From CAYJLF01 sp964371055 (GTDB taxonomy: Bacteria; Eisenbacteria; RBG-16-71-46; CAIMUX01), in assembly GCA_964371055.1 (NCBI GenBank), contig CAYJLF010000001.1, forward strand, positions 62,001 through 126,000: a stretch of 64,000 nt of DNA, written 5' to 3'. The notes below the pieces were generated by a model that did no database searches, was not told where the DNA came from, and was given only the letters and a program-made list of their open reading frames with translations. This document shows, one piece after another, positions 36,287 to 44,961 of this stretch. Position numbers and translations under genes: made by a program. How positions within the stretch are numbered: the stretch's first letter is position 1; each line of letters begins with the position of its first letter.

Positions 36287-38023
36287 ATGAACCCCTCTCT
36301 CGTCTCCTGCCTGGGACTCTCGCCGGATGGCTTCTCCGCCCTTCCCGAGGGCGGAGCGGCTTTCACGCACGTCTGGTGGACCCTCCTCCTCTCCCTCGTA
36401 CTCTGCTGCGCCGCAGCCCGGGGAAACGCCGCCGAACCTCCGGACGAGGGGTTGCCGGCACGATCGCCGATCCTGGCCGGAACCTGGTACGAAGGAGACC
36501 GGACGGCGCTCGCCCGCTCCGTCGACCGCTATCTCGAGGGTGAGGGGCGGCCGGAGCTCGAGCCGCCGCCGGGTTGGGCCGAGGCCAGTGACTGGGTCGA
36601 ACAGGGGCGGCACCCCATCGCGGTGATCGTGCCGCACGCGGGGCATGCCTACAGCGGCGCCTGCGCGGGACGGGGATTTCACCTCCTTCGCGGCAGCGAC
36701 GCGAAGCGGGTCGTCCTGATTGGTCCGAGCCACCGCCACGGTTTCACGGGCGCAGCTCTCCCGGCCGAACCGGCCTTCGCGACTCCGCTCGGCCGCATCC
36801 CGCTCGACACGACGGCGATCGCAGCGCTGGCCCGTCGCGAGGGCTTCGCTATCCGGCCCGAGGCCCACGCGCGGGAGCACTGCCTGGAGATCGAGCTACC
36901 GTTCCTGCAACGTGTCCTCGATCCCGGGTTCACGTTGATTCCGGTCGTGGTGGGACGACTCGACCCGCGCTCGCTCCCCGCGGTGTCGGAAGGGATCCGT
37001 TCGCTCCTCGATGCGGAGACCATCCTCGTGGTCTCGTCCGACTTCAACCACTACGGGCCGAACTACGGCTACCTCCCCTTCCGCACCGACGTCGAGAAGC
37101 AGTTGCGCCGGCTCGACCAGGAAGCGATCGAGCTGATCGAAGCGCGCGATCCGGAGCGGTTCGCCGCCTATCTCGACCGGACCGACGCCACCATCTGCGG
37201 GGCCGAGCCGATCCGGGTCCTGCTCCACGCGCTCCGCGACCGCCCGCTCGCCGTGCGCACCGCGGAGTACTACCGTTCCGGCGATCTGATCGGCGACTTC
37301 GAGAACTCGGTCAGCTACGCCTCGATCGCCTTCTTTCCGGCGGAAGCGGCGACTCCGCCCGGGCCGCGCTACCTCGACGCGGACGAACAGCGGTTCTTGC
37401 TCGACCTTGCCCGCCGCACCGTGCGCGCCGTCGTCCGCGGTCTTTCGCTCCCGTCCGAGGAACCGCCGGCCCGCTTCGGAGCGGACAGCCCGCTCCGCGA
37501 GGAGCGCGGCGTTTTCGTCACGCTGACCGTGCGGCGCTCCGGGCTCCTCCGCGGCTGCATCGGAAGCATCATCGGAGAAGCGCCGCTCGCGGCCGGCGTC
37601 GTGCACAACGCGGTTGCCTCCGCCACGCGGGATCCGCGCTTCCATCCGGTCGAGCCGAACGAGGAGCCCGACCTCGAGATCGAAATCTCCGTCCTGACTC
37701 CGTTGCGCCGGATCGGCGGCTTCGAGGAAATCGTAGTCGGGCGCCACGGCGTGCTTCTCGAGAAGGAGCCCGGCGGCGGCCCGCCCGATGCGCCGGACCA
37801 GGCCGGCTCGCCGCGGCTCTCCGCATCGCGCCGCGTGCGCCGGGCCGTCTTCCTCCCTCAGGTCGCCCCGGAACAGGGCTGGTCGCGGGATGAGATGCTC
37901 CGTCACCTCGCGTTGAAAGCCGGCCTCGGCCCCGATGACTGGAAGAGCGGCTGCACCTTCCATGTCTTCGAGGCCCAGGTCTTCGGAGAAGAAGGCGCCT
38001 CGCCACCGGAGCGGGGGGAATGA
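36287..38023 (+). CDS. MEMO1-AMMECR1 fusion (AmmeMemoRadiSam proteins B and A) with signal peptide
   Basis: The 578-residue protein fuses two members of the AmmeMemoRadiSam set. Residues about 60-355 are MEMO-like: VIVPHAGHAYSG, LIGPSHRHGFTG, REHCLEIELPFLQ, VVSSDFNHYG and TICGAEPIRVLL, which keep the dioxygenase-like His/Asp/Cys set. Residues about 370-575 are AMMECR1-like, with GVFVTLTVRRSGLLRGCIGS and RDPRFHPV. The first 50 residues include a hydrophobic core (VWWTLLLSLVLCCAAARGNAA), so the protein seems exported or lipid-anchored at a Cys, which is odd for this family. ATG 36287 has GGGAGG 8 bp upstream. The radical SAM partner is not in the window. The stop overlaps ldcA (ATGA). Confidence 0.9.
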   Translation: MNPSLVSCLGLSPDGFSALPEGGAAFTHVWWTLLLSLVLCCAAARGNAAEPPDEGLPARSPILAGTWYEGDRTALARSVDRYLEGEGRPELEPPPGWAEASDWVEQGRHPIAVIVPHAGHAYSGACAGRGFHLLRGSDAKRVVLIGPSHRHGFTGAALPAEPAFATPLGRIPLDTTAIAALARREGFAIRPEAHAREHCLEIELPFLQRVLDPGFTLIPVVVGRLDPRSLPAVSEGIRSLLDAETILVVSSDFNHYGPNYGYLPFRTDVEKQLRRLDQEAIELIEARDPERFAAYLDRTDATICGAEPIRVLLHALRDRPLAVRTAEYYRSGDLIGDFENSVSYASIAFFPAEAATPPGPRYLDADEQRFLLDLARRTVRAVVRGLSLPSEEPPARFGADSPLREERGVFVTLTVRRSGLLRGCIGSIIGEAPLAAGVVHNAVASATRDPRFHPVEPNEEPDLEIEISVLTPLRRIGGFEEIVVGRHGVLLEKEPGGGPPDAPDQAGSPRLSASRRVRRAVFLPQVAPEQGWSRDEMLRHLALKAGLGPDDWKSGCTFHVFEAQVFGEEGASPPERGE

Positions 38024-38949
38024 CGGTCACGACTCTGGGCCTCTTCTCTCCGGGGAGCCCGCCCTCGCCCGAGGCCCTGGCCGCGGGCTGTGACTGGCTG
38101 CGCGCGGAGGGGTTCGTGCTTCGCTCGGGCCAGACCGCCGTCGCCGGTCGCGGACTGCACGCTGCCCCGCCCGAGCATCGCGCCCGCGACCTCATGGATC
38201 TGCTGGACGATCCTTCGGTCGATGCCGTGCTCTGCACCCGGGGTGGGAGCGGGACCCCCGGAATCCTCCCTTTCCTCGATTGGAGCCGGGTGGCGCGGCA
38301 GCCCAAGCCGATCATCGGACTGAGCGATGTCACGGCGCTGCATCTCGCGCGCTACGCCCGCACCGGATATCCGGGTCTCTCGGGCGCGGTGCTGACCCAG
38401 CTTTCGGCGGTGGTCGATCCCTACACGCGGGCACGATGGCTGGCCGAGGTGCGAGGCCTCCGGCCGTCAGGCCCGGTACCGCTCCCCTCCGGAATCACGC
38501 TCGAGCCGCTGCCGCCCGCGGGTCCGCCGGCGGAGGCCGAGGGAATCCTCTTCCCGTGCAATCTCTCCCTGCTCACCAGCCTGATCGGGACCCCGTACCT
38601 GCCGGATCTCTCCGGCGCCATCCTGGTCCTCGAGGAAATCCATGAGACCCCGCAGAGCCTCGACCGGATGGTGAGCATGCTCCATCTCTCCGGCGTCGAC
38701 GCCGGACTTCGGGGTGTTGTGCTCGGTCAGTTCACCGAGTGTCACCCGCGCAACGCCTCGGTGACGGAGGAGGAAGGCCGCGAGGTCGTCCGCTCCTGGG
38801 CCCGTTCGCTGGGAGTCCCGGTCATCGCGGGATTCCCCTACGGACACGAACCGGTCGCCTGCACGCTCCCCTTCGGGGTGCCGGCCCGGCTCACCCTCTC
38901 TCCGCCCGGGCTGGAGCTTCGTGCCGTTCAGTTGTCCCGGGTTCCCTGA
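38020..38949 (+). CDS. ldcA: LD-carboxypeptidase (peptidase family S66)
   Basis: The enzyme trims the terminal D-Ala from murein tetrapeptides in the cytosol during peptidoglycan recycling. The 309-residue protein has the N-terminal SPGSPP loop, CTRGGSGTPGILPFLD, the nucleophile in GLSDVTALHL (Ser102), LEEIHETPQSLDRM with the catalytic Glu, and GFPYGHEPVACTLPFG with the His. The triad is complete. It starts inside the stop of the MEMO fusion gene (4-bp overlap). Its 3' end overlaps the converging cytochrome lipoprotein gene by 22 bp. Confidence 0.95.
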   Translation: MTVTTLGLFSPGSPPSPEALAAGCDWLRAEGFVLRSGQTAVAGRGLHAAPPEHRARDLMDLLDDPSVDAVLCTRGGSGTPGILPFLDWSRVARQPKPIIGLSDVTALHLARYARTGYPGLSGAVLTQLSAVVDPYTRARWLAEVRGLRPSGPVPLPSGITLEPLPPAGPPAEAEGILFPCNLSLLTSLIGTPYLPDLSGAILVLEEIHETPQSLDRMVSMLHLSGVDAGLRGVVLGQFTECHPRNASVTEEEGREVVRSWARSLGVPVIAGFPYGHEPVACTLPFGVPARLTLSPPGLELRAVQLSRVP

Positions 38950-39605
38950 TCGATCCAGTCGGCGATGGTCTGCACGTGGGCGACCGAGACCTGGCCGCCG
39001 GGCGGCATGCGTCCGCCGAAGGGGGGGTTCGGCCCCATCATCTGGATGAGGGGACTCGACCCGCTGTCCCGGAAGCGCACGACCGGGCCGTTGTCCGAGT
39101 CGCCGCGCAGCAGGGCCGAGCGTGGCGTGACTTCCAGATTTCTGGTGCCGCCATGACAGCTCATGCAGCCGTACTGCTGGAAGAGCGGTGTCACGTCGTT
39201 CGCGTAGCTCACCTCCGCGACGAGGACGAATTCCTTCCCGGTCCCGTCAGCGCCGTCGCGGCGGATGAGGACCGGCCCCGATCCCGCACCCGTGGGGACG
39301 ATGACGCTGAGGTCAGTGTCCGTCCACGCGCTTCCCGCGACCAGCTGAGCCGTCACGACACCGCCGGAGCCATCGGAGAAGCGGACCTCCGCCCCGCTCG
39401 CGGAGGAGCCGAACCCGGCGCCGCGAATCCGCAGCGTATCTCCCGCGAAGGTGCGCGCGGGGACGAGGGCATCGACGCGAGCGTTCGTCGCCGGGGGCGG
39501 TTGCGTTCCCCCCGGGTCGTCGCCCTGATCGGAGCAGCCCGCCACGAAGAGAACGGCCAGCGCCAGGCCCCAGGCGAACGACGGCGAAGTTGTCGGTGCA
39601 CGCAT
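38928..39605 (-). CDS. Lipoprotein with IPT/TIG domain and a c-type haem motif
   Basis: The 225-residue protein has a lipoprotein signal (ALAVLFVAGC, Cys24). A TIG/IPT Ig-like domain follows (about 42-128: RTFAGDTLRIRGAGFGSS, LSVIVPTGAGSGPVLIRR), then a C-terminal cytochrome-like part with YGCMSCHGG (CxxCH) and RMPPGGQVSVAHVQTIADWIDQG. The Met in RMPPG is the likely distal haem ligand. The combination resembles surface cytochromes of Planctomycetes and related phyla. AAGGAGG lies upstream of ATG 39605. Electron partner unknown. Confidence 0.85.
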   Translation of the reverse strand: MRAPTTSPSFAWGLALAVLFVAGCSDQGDDPGGTQPPPATNARVDALVPARTFAGDTLRIRGAGFGSSASGAEVRFSDGSGGVVTAQLVAGSAWTDTDLSVIVPTGAGSGPVLIRRDGADGTGKEFVLVAEVSYANDVTPLFQQYGCMSCHGGTRNLEVTPRSALLRGDSDNGPVVRFRDSGSSPLIQMMGPNPPFGGRMPPGGQVSVAHVQTIADWIDQGTRDN

Positions 39606-39658
39606 GATCGGATCCTCCTTCGGTTCCCACTCGAGCCCGGAACTCCGGGCCGGCGGCG

Positions 39659-40294
39659 TCAGCTTCCGCGCGTCGCGGAGAGCTCCACCGTGACCCTCTG
39701 GGTGTCATCCAGCTTCAGCACCAGAAACTGCGGCCGCGCGATCCCGTGGTCGGCCAGCTTCACGGCGAACGCGGCTTTGATCCGCAGGCGTTCGATCCCG
39801 TCGTCGCTCTGCCGCGTGACTTCGACCGGAACCTCCATGGTTCGATCGATCCCGTGCAGGGAGAAGACTCCCCGGACGATCCCCTTGAGTGTCTTCCCGG
39901 GCGCGAGCGCGCGCTCCGGGAACCCGCTCAGCCGACCGCCCCGGAAAACCGCCTTCGGATGGCGAGAGGTCTCCAGGTGGTTCTCGCGCATGTGCTGATT
40001 GCGGAGCGGTAGCCCGGTGTCGAGAGAGGCGAGATCGACTTCGATGAGGAGATCGATCGAGTCGGCGAGCGCGTCCGGCTGGAGCTCAATGTACCCCGTC
40101 ACCGCGCGGGTCTTCCCGTCGAAGGACTCGAGCGGCGCCTTCGATTCGAAGCGGACCAGGTTCGGCTCGCCGGGACGCACCTCGTAGCGGGCCGCATCGG
40201 CCGGCGCCGCGGAGAGGGCCTCGATCATGGCGGCGATCCCGAGGACGGTCATCCACGAACCACCGCTCTTCGTTCGGCGCAGGGGGCGGTGCAT
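39659..40294 (-). CDS. YceI family periplasmic protein
   Basis: The 211-residue protein has a signal peptide (cut near APADAA) and the YceI lipocalin-like barrel: FESKAPLESFDGKT, HMRENHLETSRHPKAVF, KGIVRGVFSLHGIDRTMEVPVEV and a final strand VTVELSATRGS. YceI proteins bind isoprenoid lipids such as polyprenyl quinones. It lies between two exported haem proteins on the same strand, fitting a periplasmic redox role. AAAGGAG precedes ATG 40294. Confidence 0.92.
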   Translation of the reverse strand: MHRPLRRTKSGGSWMTVLGIAAMIEALSAAPADAARYEVRPGEPNLVRFESKAPLESFDGKTRAVTGYIELQPDALADSIDLLIEVDLASLDTGLPLRNQHMRENHLETSRHPKAVFRGGRLSGFPERALAPGKTLKGIVRGVFSLHGIDRTMEVPVEVTRQSDDGIERLRIKAAFAVKLADHGIARPQFLVLKLDDTQRVTVELSATRGS

Positions 40295-40357
40295 CCGGCT
40301 CTCCTTTCTACCCGGAACGAGCGCCCGGGAGGCTCTGGACCGACTTCGCCGCGTTCA

Positions 40358-41518
40358 TCAATAGAGCAGGTGGACCTGCATTTCGAACCAGGTGGCGTCC
40401 CGGATGTCCGCGCCCGGCGCCAGCGGCAGGCCGCCCGAGGGCGCGACCGGTTCCTCCCGTCGCACCATGGTGTGAAAGGCGAGGAATGGATACGGGAAGT
40501 ACTCCACTCCTCCCCCGGCTCTCCAACGGGCCCCGTTCTTCCGATCCAGGTCAGGGTCGACGAAATCCCAGGTCGCCCGGAGGTCGACTCCGCGCGCGGC
40601 GCGCATCGTCAGCTCCTGGGAGACGACCCACGCGGTTCGCTCCCCGGCCTCTCCGGGCGGGTCGACCCCCGACCAGTCGCACTCCCCGAGCCAGGTCCAT
40701 GGTCCCGCCGTGAGGTAGGCGAACGGCCCGCGATCGACCCGTCTCCCCGCGGGGGTGTCGAGATCGAGGATCGAGGCGCCGAAAGCCAGGCCGACTCCCC
40801 GCAGGCGTCCGCGCCAGAGTGCCTGTGCCGTGGCGGCCAGTTTGTCATCGCCATCCGCAGCCGAGCCGGGAGCGCCGTTCGTGAGAGACGCGGTCACCTG
40901 CCAGGGCCCGGGCGCCAGGCCCAGCTCGATCCCGACGTCGGAGTCACGCGGCGGCGTCCGCCCGAGCGCCTCCCGCACCGCCTGCGTGTGATCGGCCAGG
41001 CGCCAGCCGTAATTGGGAACGAAGCGCCCCGACTTCAGCCAGCCATTCGCCGGCAGCACGTACGCGAGTCCATACGCCTCGCGTGTCTCCGACTGACCCT
41101 GGGTGACATGCGCCACGAAGCGGGGCGTCCATTGGAGCGTCAGGTGGATCGCGCTCTGCATCTGCAGGAAGTTCTCGTAGGTTTGCGCCTCCGGCTCCCG
41201 GTCCGACCGCAGGTAGAGCGTCCGAAGGTCCGCCCCGATCGAGAGGTTCCGGCCGATCGCCGGATCGAGGGCCGCGATCTGCTCCTCCGTCAGGAGCGTG
41301 GACGCCAGTTCGCGGGGAACGAGGAGCTGCGCGGCGTACGCGCTCCGTTGTCCGCCACCGGTAGGATCGATGTGGCACAAGGTGCATCGCTGCCCGTAGC
41401 GCGCGGCGTACCGGGGGACGGCCGCCACCTCGGCGACGAGCGTCAGCGAGAGGATGAACGTAATCCCCGCGACCATCATCCATGCCTGCCGCGTCGTCGT
41501 GCCAGCCGCCCGGAACAT
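40358..41518 (-). CDS. Exported mono-haem protein with barrel-like C-terminal region
   Basis: The 386-residue product has a signal peptide (GITFILSLTLVAEVAA) followed at once by YGQRCTLCHIDPTGGGQR, a CxxCH haem site of the kind seen at the start of some outer-membrane electron conduits. The rest alternates polar and aromatic residues like a barrel (FVAHVTQGQSETREAYGLAYVLP, WTWLGECDWSG, VEYFPYPFLAFHTMVRRE) and ends WFEMQVHLLY. I choose ATG 41518 for its GGGAGG 6 bp upstream. Longer frames are basic non-conserved sequence. A porin-cytochrome role is inferred. Confidence 0.78.
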   Translation of the reverse strand: MFRAAGTTTRQAWMMVAGITFILSLTLVAEVAAVPRYAARYGQRCTLCHIDPTGGGQRSAYAAQLLVPRELASTLLTEEQIAALDPAIGRNLSIGADLRTLYLRSDREPEAQTYENFLQMQSAIHLTLQWTPRFVAHVTQGQSETREAYGLAYVLPANGWLKSGRFVPNYGWRLADHTQAVREALGRTPPRDSDVGIELGLAPGPWQVTASLTNGAPGSAADGDDKLAATAQALWRGRLRGVGLAFGASILDLDTPAGRRVDRGPFAYLTAGPWTWLGECDWSGVDPPGEAGERTAWVVSQELTMRAARGVDLRATWDFVDPDLDRKNGARWRAGGGVEYFPYPFLAFHTMVRREEPVAPSGGLPLAPGADIRDATWFEMQVHLLY

Positions 41519-41552
41519 CTCGACCTCCCTTCGTGGCGAAGAAAATCCCGTG

Positions 41553-41580
41553 AGCTTACATCGCGGCGACCCGATCGCAA
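41553..41580 (-). promoter_or_regulatory. Sigma-70-like promoter of the haem-barrel gene
   Basis: TTGCGA (41580-41575) and TAAGCT (41558-41553) are separated by 16 bp, about 35 nt before ATG 41518. Confidence 0.4.
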
Positions 41581-41672
41581 CGTGCGAAGTGCGTTCGCAG
41601 TAGGCTAGCCGGAATCGAGCGACACGCGGCCGCATCTGGCGGGAGAGGTGAGGCCAAGAGGAAGAAAGCAAT

Positions 41673-41698
41673 CGGCCCCCGGATGGCGCCGGGGGCCG
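41673..41698 (-). terminator. Rho-independent terminator of the first PEP-CTERM gene
   Basis: CGGCCCCCGG and CCGGGGGCCG pair over 10 bp around a 6-nt loop. Read on the minus strand, the stem is followed by ATTGCTTTCTTCCTCTT, a T-rich run. Confidence 0.8.
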
Positions 41699-41738
41699 TT
41701 CGCACTCGTGATGCAGCAGCCAGGTCTTTCGGATCAGA

Positions 41739-42476
41739 CTAGCTGCGCCGACGGACTCTCCACATCCCCATGCCAAGCAGGCCGACGCCCAGAAGGAGCA
41801 GCGCGCCAGGCTCGGGAACCGGATCGATCGAGGAGTAGCCGTTCAACGTGACCGCATCCTGGTTCCCCGTCAGGTTGAACCCAAGACGCAGGCCGAGGCT
41901 CGTCCAGGTCCCGACCGGACCGAGGAGCGGTCCCTGGGCATACGGCCCCGGGAGCGTCCCGGAGTTCGGCAGCCCGCCGGGCCAGCTGAATCCGTTGCCG
42001 ACATCGACGCCGGCGTTAGTGACGCCGTCGAGAACCGTGTGGGCGATCTCCACCCCATCAGCATCGGCGTCCCCAGGCTGGTTCGGGATCACCGTCAGCC
42101 CGTCCCGACGGGTGTCGGTCCAGCTGCCGCTGTACGAGGCATAGACCACGTTTTCGGGGTTCGTGAGAATGATGGGAACATCGAACCCGTAGTAAAAGTC
42201 GAGCGCGCCAGCGCCGTAGTTGACTGCATTGAAAGTGTAGAGGAAGAAGGGGTCTTCCTTCCCCGTCGCGCTTCCCGTGACCTTGAAGATATCCGTCTCG
42301 TACTCGAAGTTCATGCTCCAGAGTTCGTTGGCCGGGTCGTACGACCACTGATTGTCGAGGTTGAACACCTCATCTCCAACCTGGAACCATGCCGTCGGCA
42401 ACGCCGACGCAGGGGTAGCGCCGCCGACGAGGAGCACGACCGCAAACGCCGTCCACAATAGCTTCATTCGATTCAT
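41739..42476 (-). CDS. PEP-CTERM protein, copy 1
   Basis: The 245-residue product has a signal peptide (MKLLWTAFAVVLLVGGATPASA) and a beta-rich body. It ends in a PEP-CTERM sorting tail: PVPEPG, a hydrophobic helix (ALLLLGVGLLGMGMW) and RVRRRS. The tail is recognised by an exosortase, which cuts after the PEP motif. No exosortase gene lies in the window. It is about two-thirds identical to the next gene upstream. ATG 42476 is preceded by GGGAGAGG, with its own promoter and terminator. Confidence 0.92.
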   Translation of the reverse strand: MNRMKLLWTAFAVVLLVGGATPASALPTAWFQVGDEVFNLDNQWSYDPANELWSMNFEYETDIFKVTGSATGKEDPFFLYTFNAVNYGAGALDFYYGFDVPIILTNPENVVYASYSGSWTDTRRDGLTVIPNQPGDADADGVEIAHTVLDGVTNAGVDVGNGFSWPGGLPNSGTLPGPYAQGPLLGPVGTWTSLGLRLGFNLTGNQDAVTLNGYSSIDPVPEPGALLLLGVGLLGMGMWRVRRRS

Positions 42477-42558
42477 AGACCTCTCCCTTCCGGGGCCGAG
42501 CCAGCCCGCTCCTCCCCGAAAACCGCCGTGACCTCTCGCCATGAAATGGCTGAGTAAC

Positions 42559-42587
42559 AGAGTATCACCCGCGACCCGGATTGGCAA
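42559..42587 (-). promoter_or_regulatory. Sigma-70 promoter of PEP-CTERM copy 1
   Basis: TTGCCA (42587-42582) and TACTCT (42564-42559) are separated by 17 bp. The leader would be about 75 nt. Confidence 0.6.
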
Positions 42588-42648
42588 GAAGAAGATCCCA
42601 AAGGGAGTCCAAAAACCGTACGGTCGACACCCCCCCATCACGAGAAGA

Positions 42649-42664
42649 CCCCCGACGCCGGGGG
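42649..42664 (-). terminator. Terminator hairpin after PEP-CTERM copy 2
   Basis: CCCCCG and CGGGGG pair over 6 bp around a 4-nt loop. On the minus strand TCTTCTCGT follows. It separates the twin genes into two transcripts. Confidence 0.55.
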
Positions 42665-42748
42665 CGCCAGGGGTCTGAGGCAGGCTCCGCATCCGCCCTG
42701 CCGAGGTGACCGGTCGGAGCGGACGCAGACTCTGATCTGCCTATTCGA

Positions 42749-43480
42749 TCAGGCCTTACGACGGCGACGCATGGCCAGGGCGAGGCCGATGAGACCGGTG
42801 CCCATCAGCACGAGCGACCCCGGCTCGGGGACCGGCTCGACCGAGGAGAAGCCATTGACCGTGACCGCGTCCTGGCCGCCGGTCAGGTTGAACCCGAGAC
42901 GAAGTCCCAGGCTGGTCCAGCTCCCGACGGGTCCCGGCCAGGGACCGTGGGAGTACGGCCCCGGCAGGATCCCCGAGTTCGGCAAGCCGCCGGGGGTGCT
43001 GAACCCGCCGCCGACGTCGACGCCGGCGTTGGTCGTGCCATCCAGGACCGTGTGGGAGATCTCGAGGCCGTCACCATCGACGTCCCCCGGCTGGTTCGGG
43101 GTCACCGTCAGCCCGTCCCGCAGAGGGTCGGTCCAGCTTCCGCTGAACGAGGAGTAGACCAGGTTGTCGGGGCTGGCAAGGATGATCGGGATGTCGAAGC
43201 CGTAATAGAAGTCGAGAGGGCCGGCGCCGAAGTTGATCACACTGAAGGTGTAGAGGAAGTAGGGGTCTTCCTTCCCCGTGGCGCTGCCGTGGACCTGGAA
43301 GTCAGCGGTCTCGTACTCGAAATTCAGGCTCCACAGTTCGGTGCTGCCGTCATACGACCACTCGCTGTCCAGATTGTAGACGTCGTTGCCGACCTGGAAC
43401 CAAGCCGTCGGCAGCGCCGACGCCAGGCTCGGTATCGTCAGCACCGCGACGAGCGTGCCAAGCAATAGAGCTCTTTTCAT
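42749..43480 (-). CDS. PEP-CTERM protein, copy 2
   Basis: The 243-residue paralogue of copy 1 shares the start of the mature protein (ALPTAWFQVG), the middle (GSATGKEDPYFLYTF, PLDFYYGFDIPIIL), GVDVGGGFSTPGGLPNSG and SLGLRLGFNLTGGQDAVTVNG. It ends PVPEPGSLVLMGTGLIGLALAMRRRRKA, a standard PEP-CTERM tail. The body resembles other small exported PEP-CTERM proteins with no known enzyme motif. ATG 43480 has GGAGGG upstream. It is likely an exopolysaccharide-matrix or surface protein. Confidence 0.92.
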   Translation of the reverse strand: MKRALLLGTLVAVLTIPSLASALPTAWFQVGNDVYNLDSEWSYDGSTELWSLNFEYETADFQVHGSATGKEDPYFLYTFSVINFGAGPLDFYYGFDIPIILASPDNLVYSSFSGSWTDPLRDGLTVTPNQPGDVDGDGLEISHTVLDGTTNAGVDVGGGFSTPGGLPNSGILPGPYSHGPWPGPVGSWTSLGLRLGFNLTGGQDAVTVNGFSSVEPVPEPGSLVLMGTGLIGLALAMRRRRKA

Positions 43481-43800
43481 GGATGACCCTCCGCTAGATC
43501 TTCGTGTTCTGTCCGTCCGGTCGGTTCGAGGAGCGTCCGACAACACTATCAGACTCCCTGCTGTGAAACAACAAACAAACTTATGATAGGAGCCGGCGTC
43601 GTCGTCTCTCAATCGCGGTCCGCTGCGTGCGACACCGAGACGATCTGTCTCGCGATCACGCACCTTCCGCCCCACGAGGACTCAGATGCGGCTCGGGGCG
43701 ATCGGATCGGCTCGGCCGATCGACCGCCCCGCGGGATTTCTGAGGCGCGGACTCCAGGTCTCGGAGACGGACCGTTCCGGGAAGACCTATCGCCCGCCGA
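43481..43800. other. 320-bp intergenic region
   Basis: It lies between the HybB-type gene stop and PEP-CTERM copy 2. It contains an A-rich stretch (43560-43590) with the PEP-CTERM promoter. I see no gene or RNA fold in the rest. Confidence 0.5.
43543..43571 (-). promoter_or_regulatory. Possible promoter of PEP-CTERM copy 2
   Basis: TTGTTT (43571-43566) and TAGTGT (43548-43543) are separated by 17 bp, with an A/T-rich stretch directly upstream. Confidence 0.4.
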
Positions 43801-44961
43801 TCAGTGGTGATCGAAGATCGGCAGATGCCTGGTCGCCAGGCGGAAGAGGAAGAATCCCACGGCCACGACCGACATCGTCACGACGATCTCCATCCAGGAG
43901 GGGAAGTAGTCCACTCCGAGGGCCCGGGTCATCCCGGTGACACTGACGTTCAGCCGGTTGAGGACGAAACCGAGGATGATGAGCACGGCTCCGAGGAAGA
44001 GCCCCCGCTCCGAGTTCCTCCACCGCGGCACCACCAGGACCACGAAGGGGGCGAGAATCCCGAGGAAGATCTCGAGAAGGAACATCTTCCCCTCGATCTG
44101 CGCCAGGTCGAGGGCAGCCCAGGCCCCGCGATCCTTCATGTCGAGAAAGCGCAGCAGCCCATAGACGAGGATCACGACCAGCGCGACCCGTCCGAGATCC
44201 GTCAGCACCGACATGTTGATGCGATGCCCCAGTCCGCGCCGGCTGAGGAACGACTCGAAGATGACCATCGAGCAGCCGACGCCGATCGCGGAGAGGAGGA
44301 AGAGCACCGGGAGCAGCGGCGTATACCAGAGCGGATGCAGCTTATTCGGCACGATGAGGAAGAGCGATCCGAGGGACGACTGGTGGAGGAAGGAGAGGAT
44401 CACCCCCAGCACGACCAGCGGGAGCATCACCGTGTGCACGATCCGGAGGGCCCAGAACCACCGCAGCCGCTCGAAGAGGATCGGGCTGAACTCCAGGGCG
44501 AGCACCGTGGTGTAGAGCGTCACGCACCATCCGACTTCGAACATGACCGAGTGCGGGTTCCACATGATCAGCGGATGCCAGACGCGCCACGGCTGCCCGA
44601 GGTCGAACATCAAAGCGGCAATGACCAGCACATATCCCATGAACGCCGTCAGGATCGACGGCCTCACGACCGGCCTGAACCGCCGGATATTGAAGAGGTG
44701 AACGGTCGCGGCCATCGTGAACCCGCCCGCCGCGAGCCCGACGCCGCACAACACGTCGAATCCGATCCAGATCCCCCAGGGGAATTCATCGCTCAGGTTC
44801 GTGCTCGCGCCGAGCCCCTGGCTGAAGCGGATCCAGGTGGCCACGGCGCCGGCCCCGATGATCAAGGCGAAGACGACGTCCCAGAAGCCGACCCGGAATC
44901 CCTTGCGGGCTCCGGTTCCCGTGGAGCCCGACACCGCCGCCGTCGTGGCGCCTCCGCTCAT
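43801..44961 (-). CDS. HybB/NrfD-family quinone-reactive membrane subunit
   Basis: The 386-residue protein has about ten helices of the polysulfide-reductase NrfD superfamily, HybB branch: EFPWGIWIGFDVLCGVGLAAGGF, HPLIMWNPHSVMFEVGWCVTLYTTVLALEF, HQSSLGSLFLIVPNKLHPLWYTPLLP and LNRLNVSVTGM. Such subunits pass electrons between the quinone pool and a periplasmic Fe-S protein and may move protons. It overlaps the preceding hybA-like gene by 4 bp. No hydrogenase or other catalytic subunit is adjacent. Confidence 0.93.
   Translation of the reverse strand: MSGGATTAAVSGSTGTGARKGFRVGFWDVVFALIIGAGAVATWIRFSQGLGASTNLSDEFPWGIWIGFDVLCGVGLAAGGFTMAATVHLFNIRRFRPVVRPSILTAFMGYVLVIAALMFDLGQPWRVWHPLIMWNPHSVMFEVGWCVTLYTTVLALEFSPILFERLRWFWALRIVHTVMLPLVVLGVILSFLHQSSLGSLFLIVPNKLHPLWYTPLLPVLFLLSAIGVGCSMVIFESFLSRRGLGHRINMSVLTDLGRVALVVILVYGLLRFLDMKDRGAWAALDLAQIEGKMFLLEIFLGILAPFVVLVVPRWRNSERGLFLGAVLIILGFVLNRLNVSVTGMTRALGVDYFPSWMEIVVTMSVVAVGFFLFRLATRHLPIFDHH

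Noticed and set aside
42000..43400. Twin PEP-CTERM genes as a recent exact duplication
   Set aside because: They differ by many substitutions along the whole length, unlike the FG-GAP pair.
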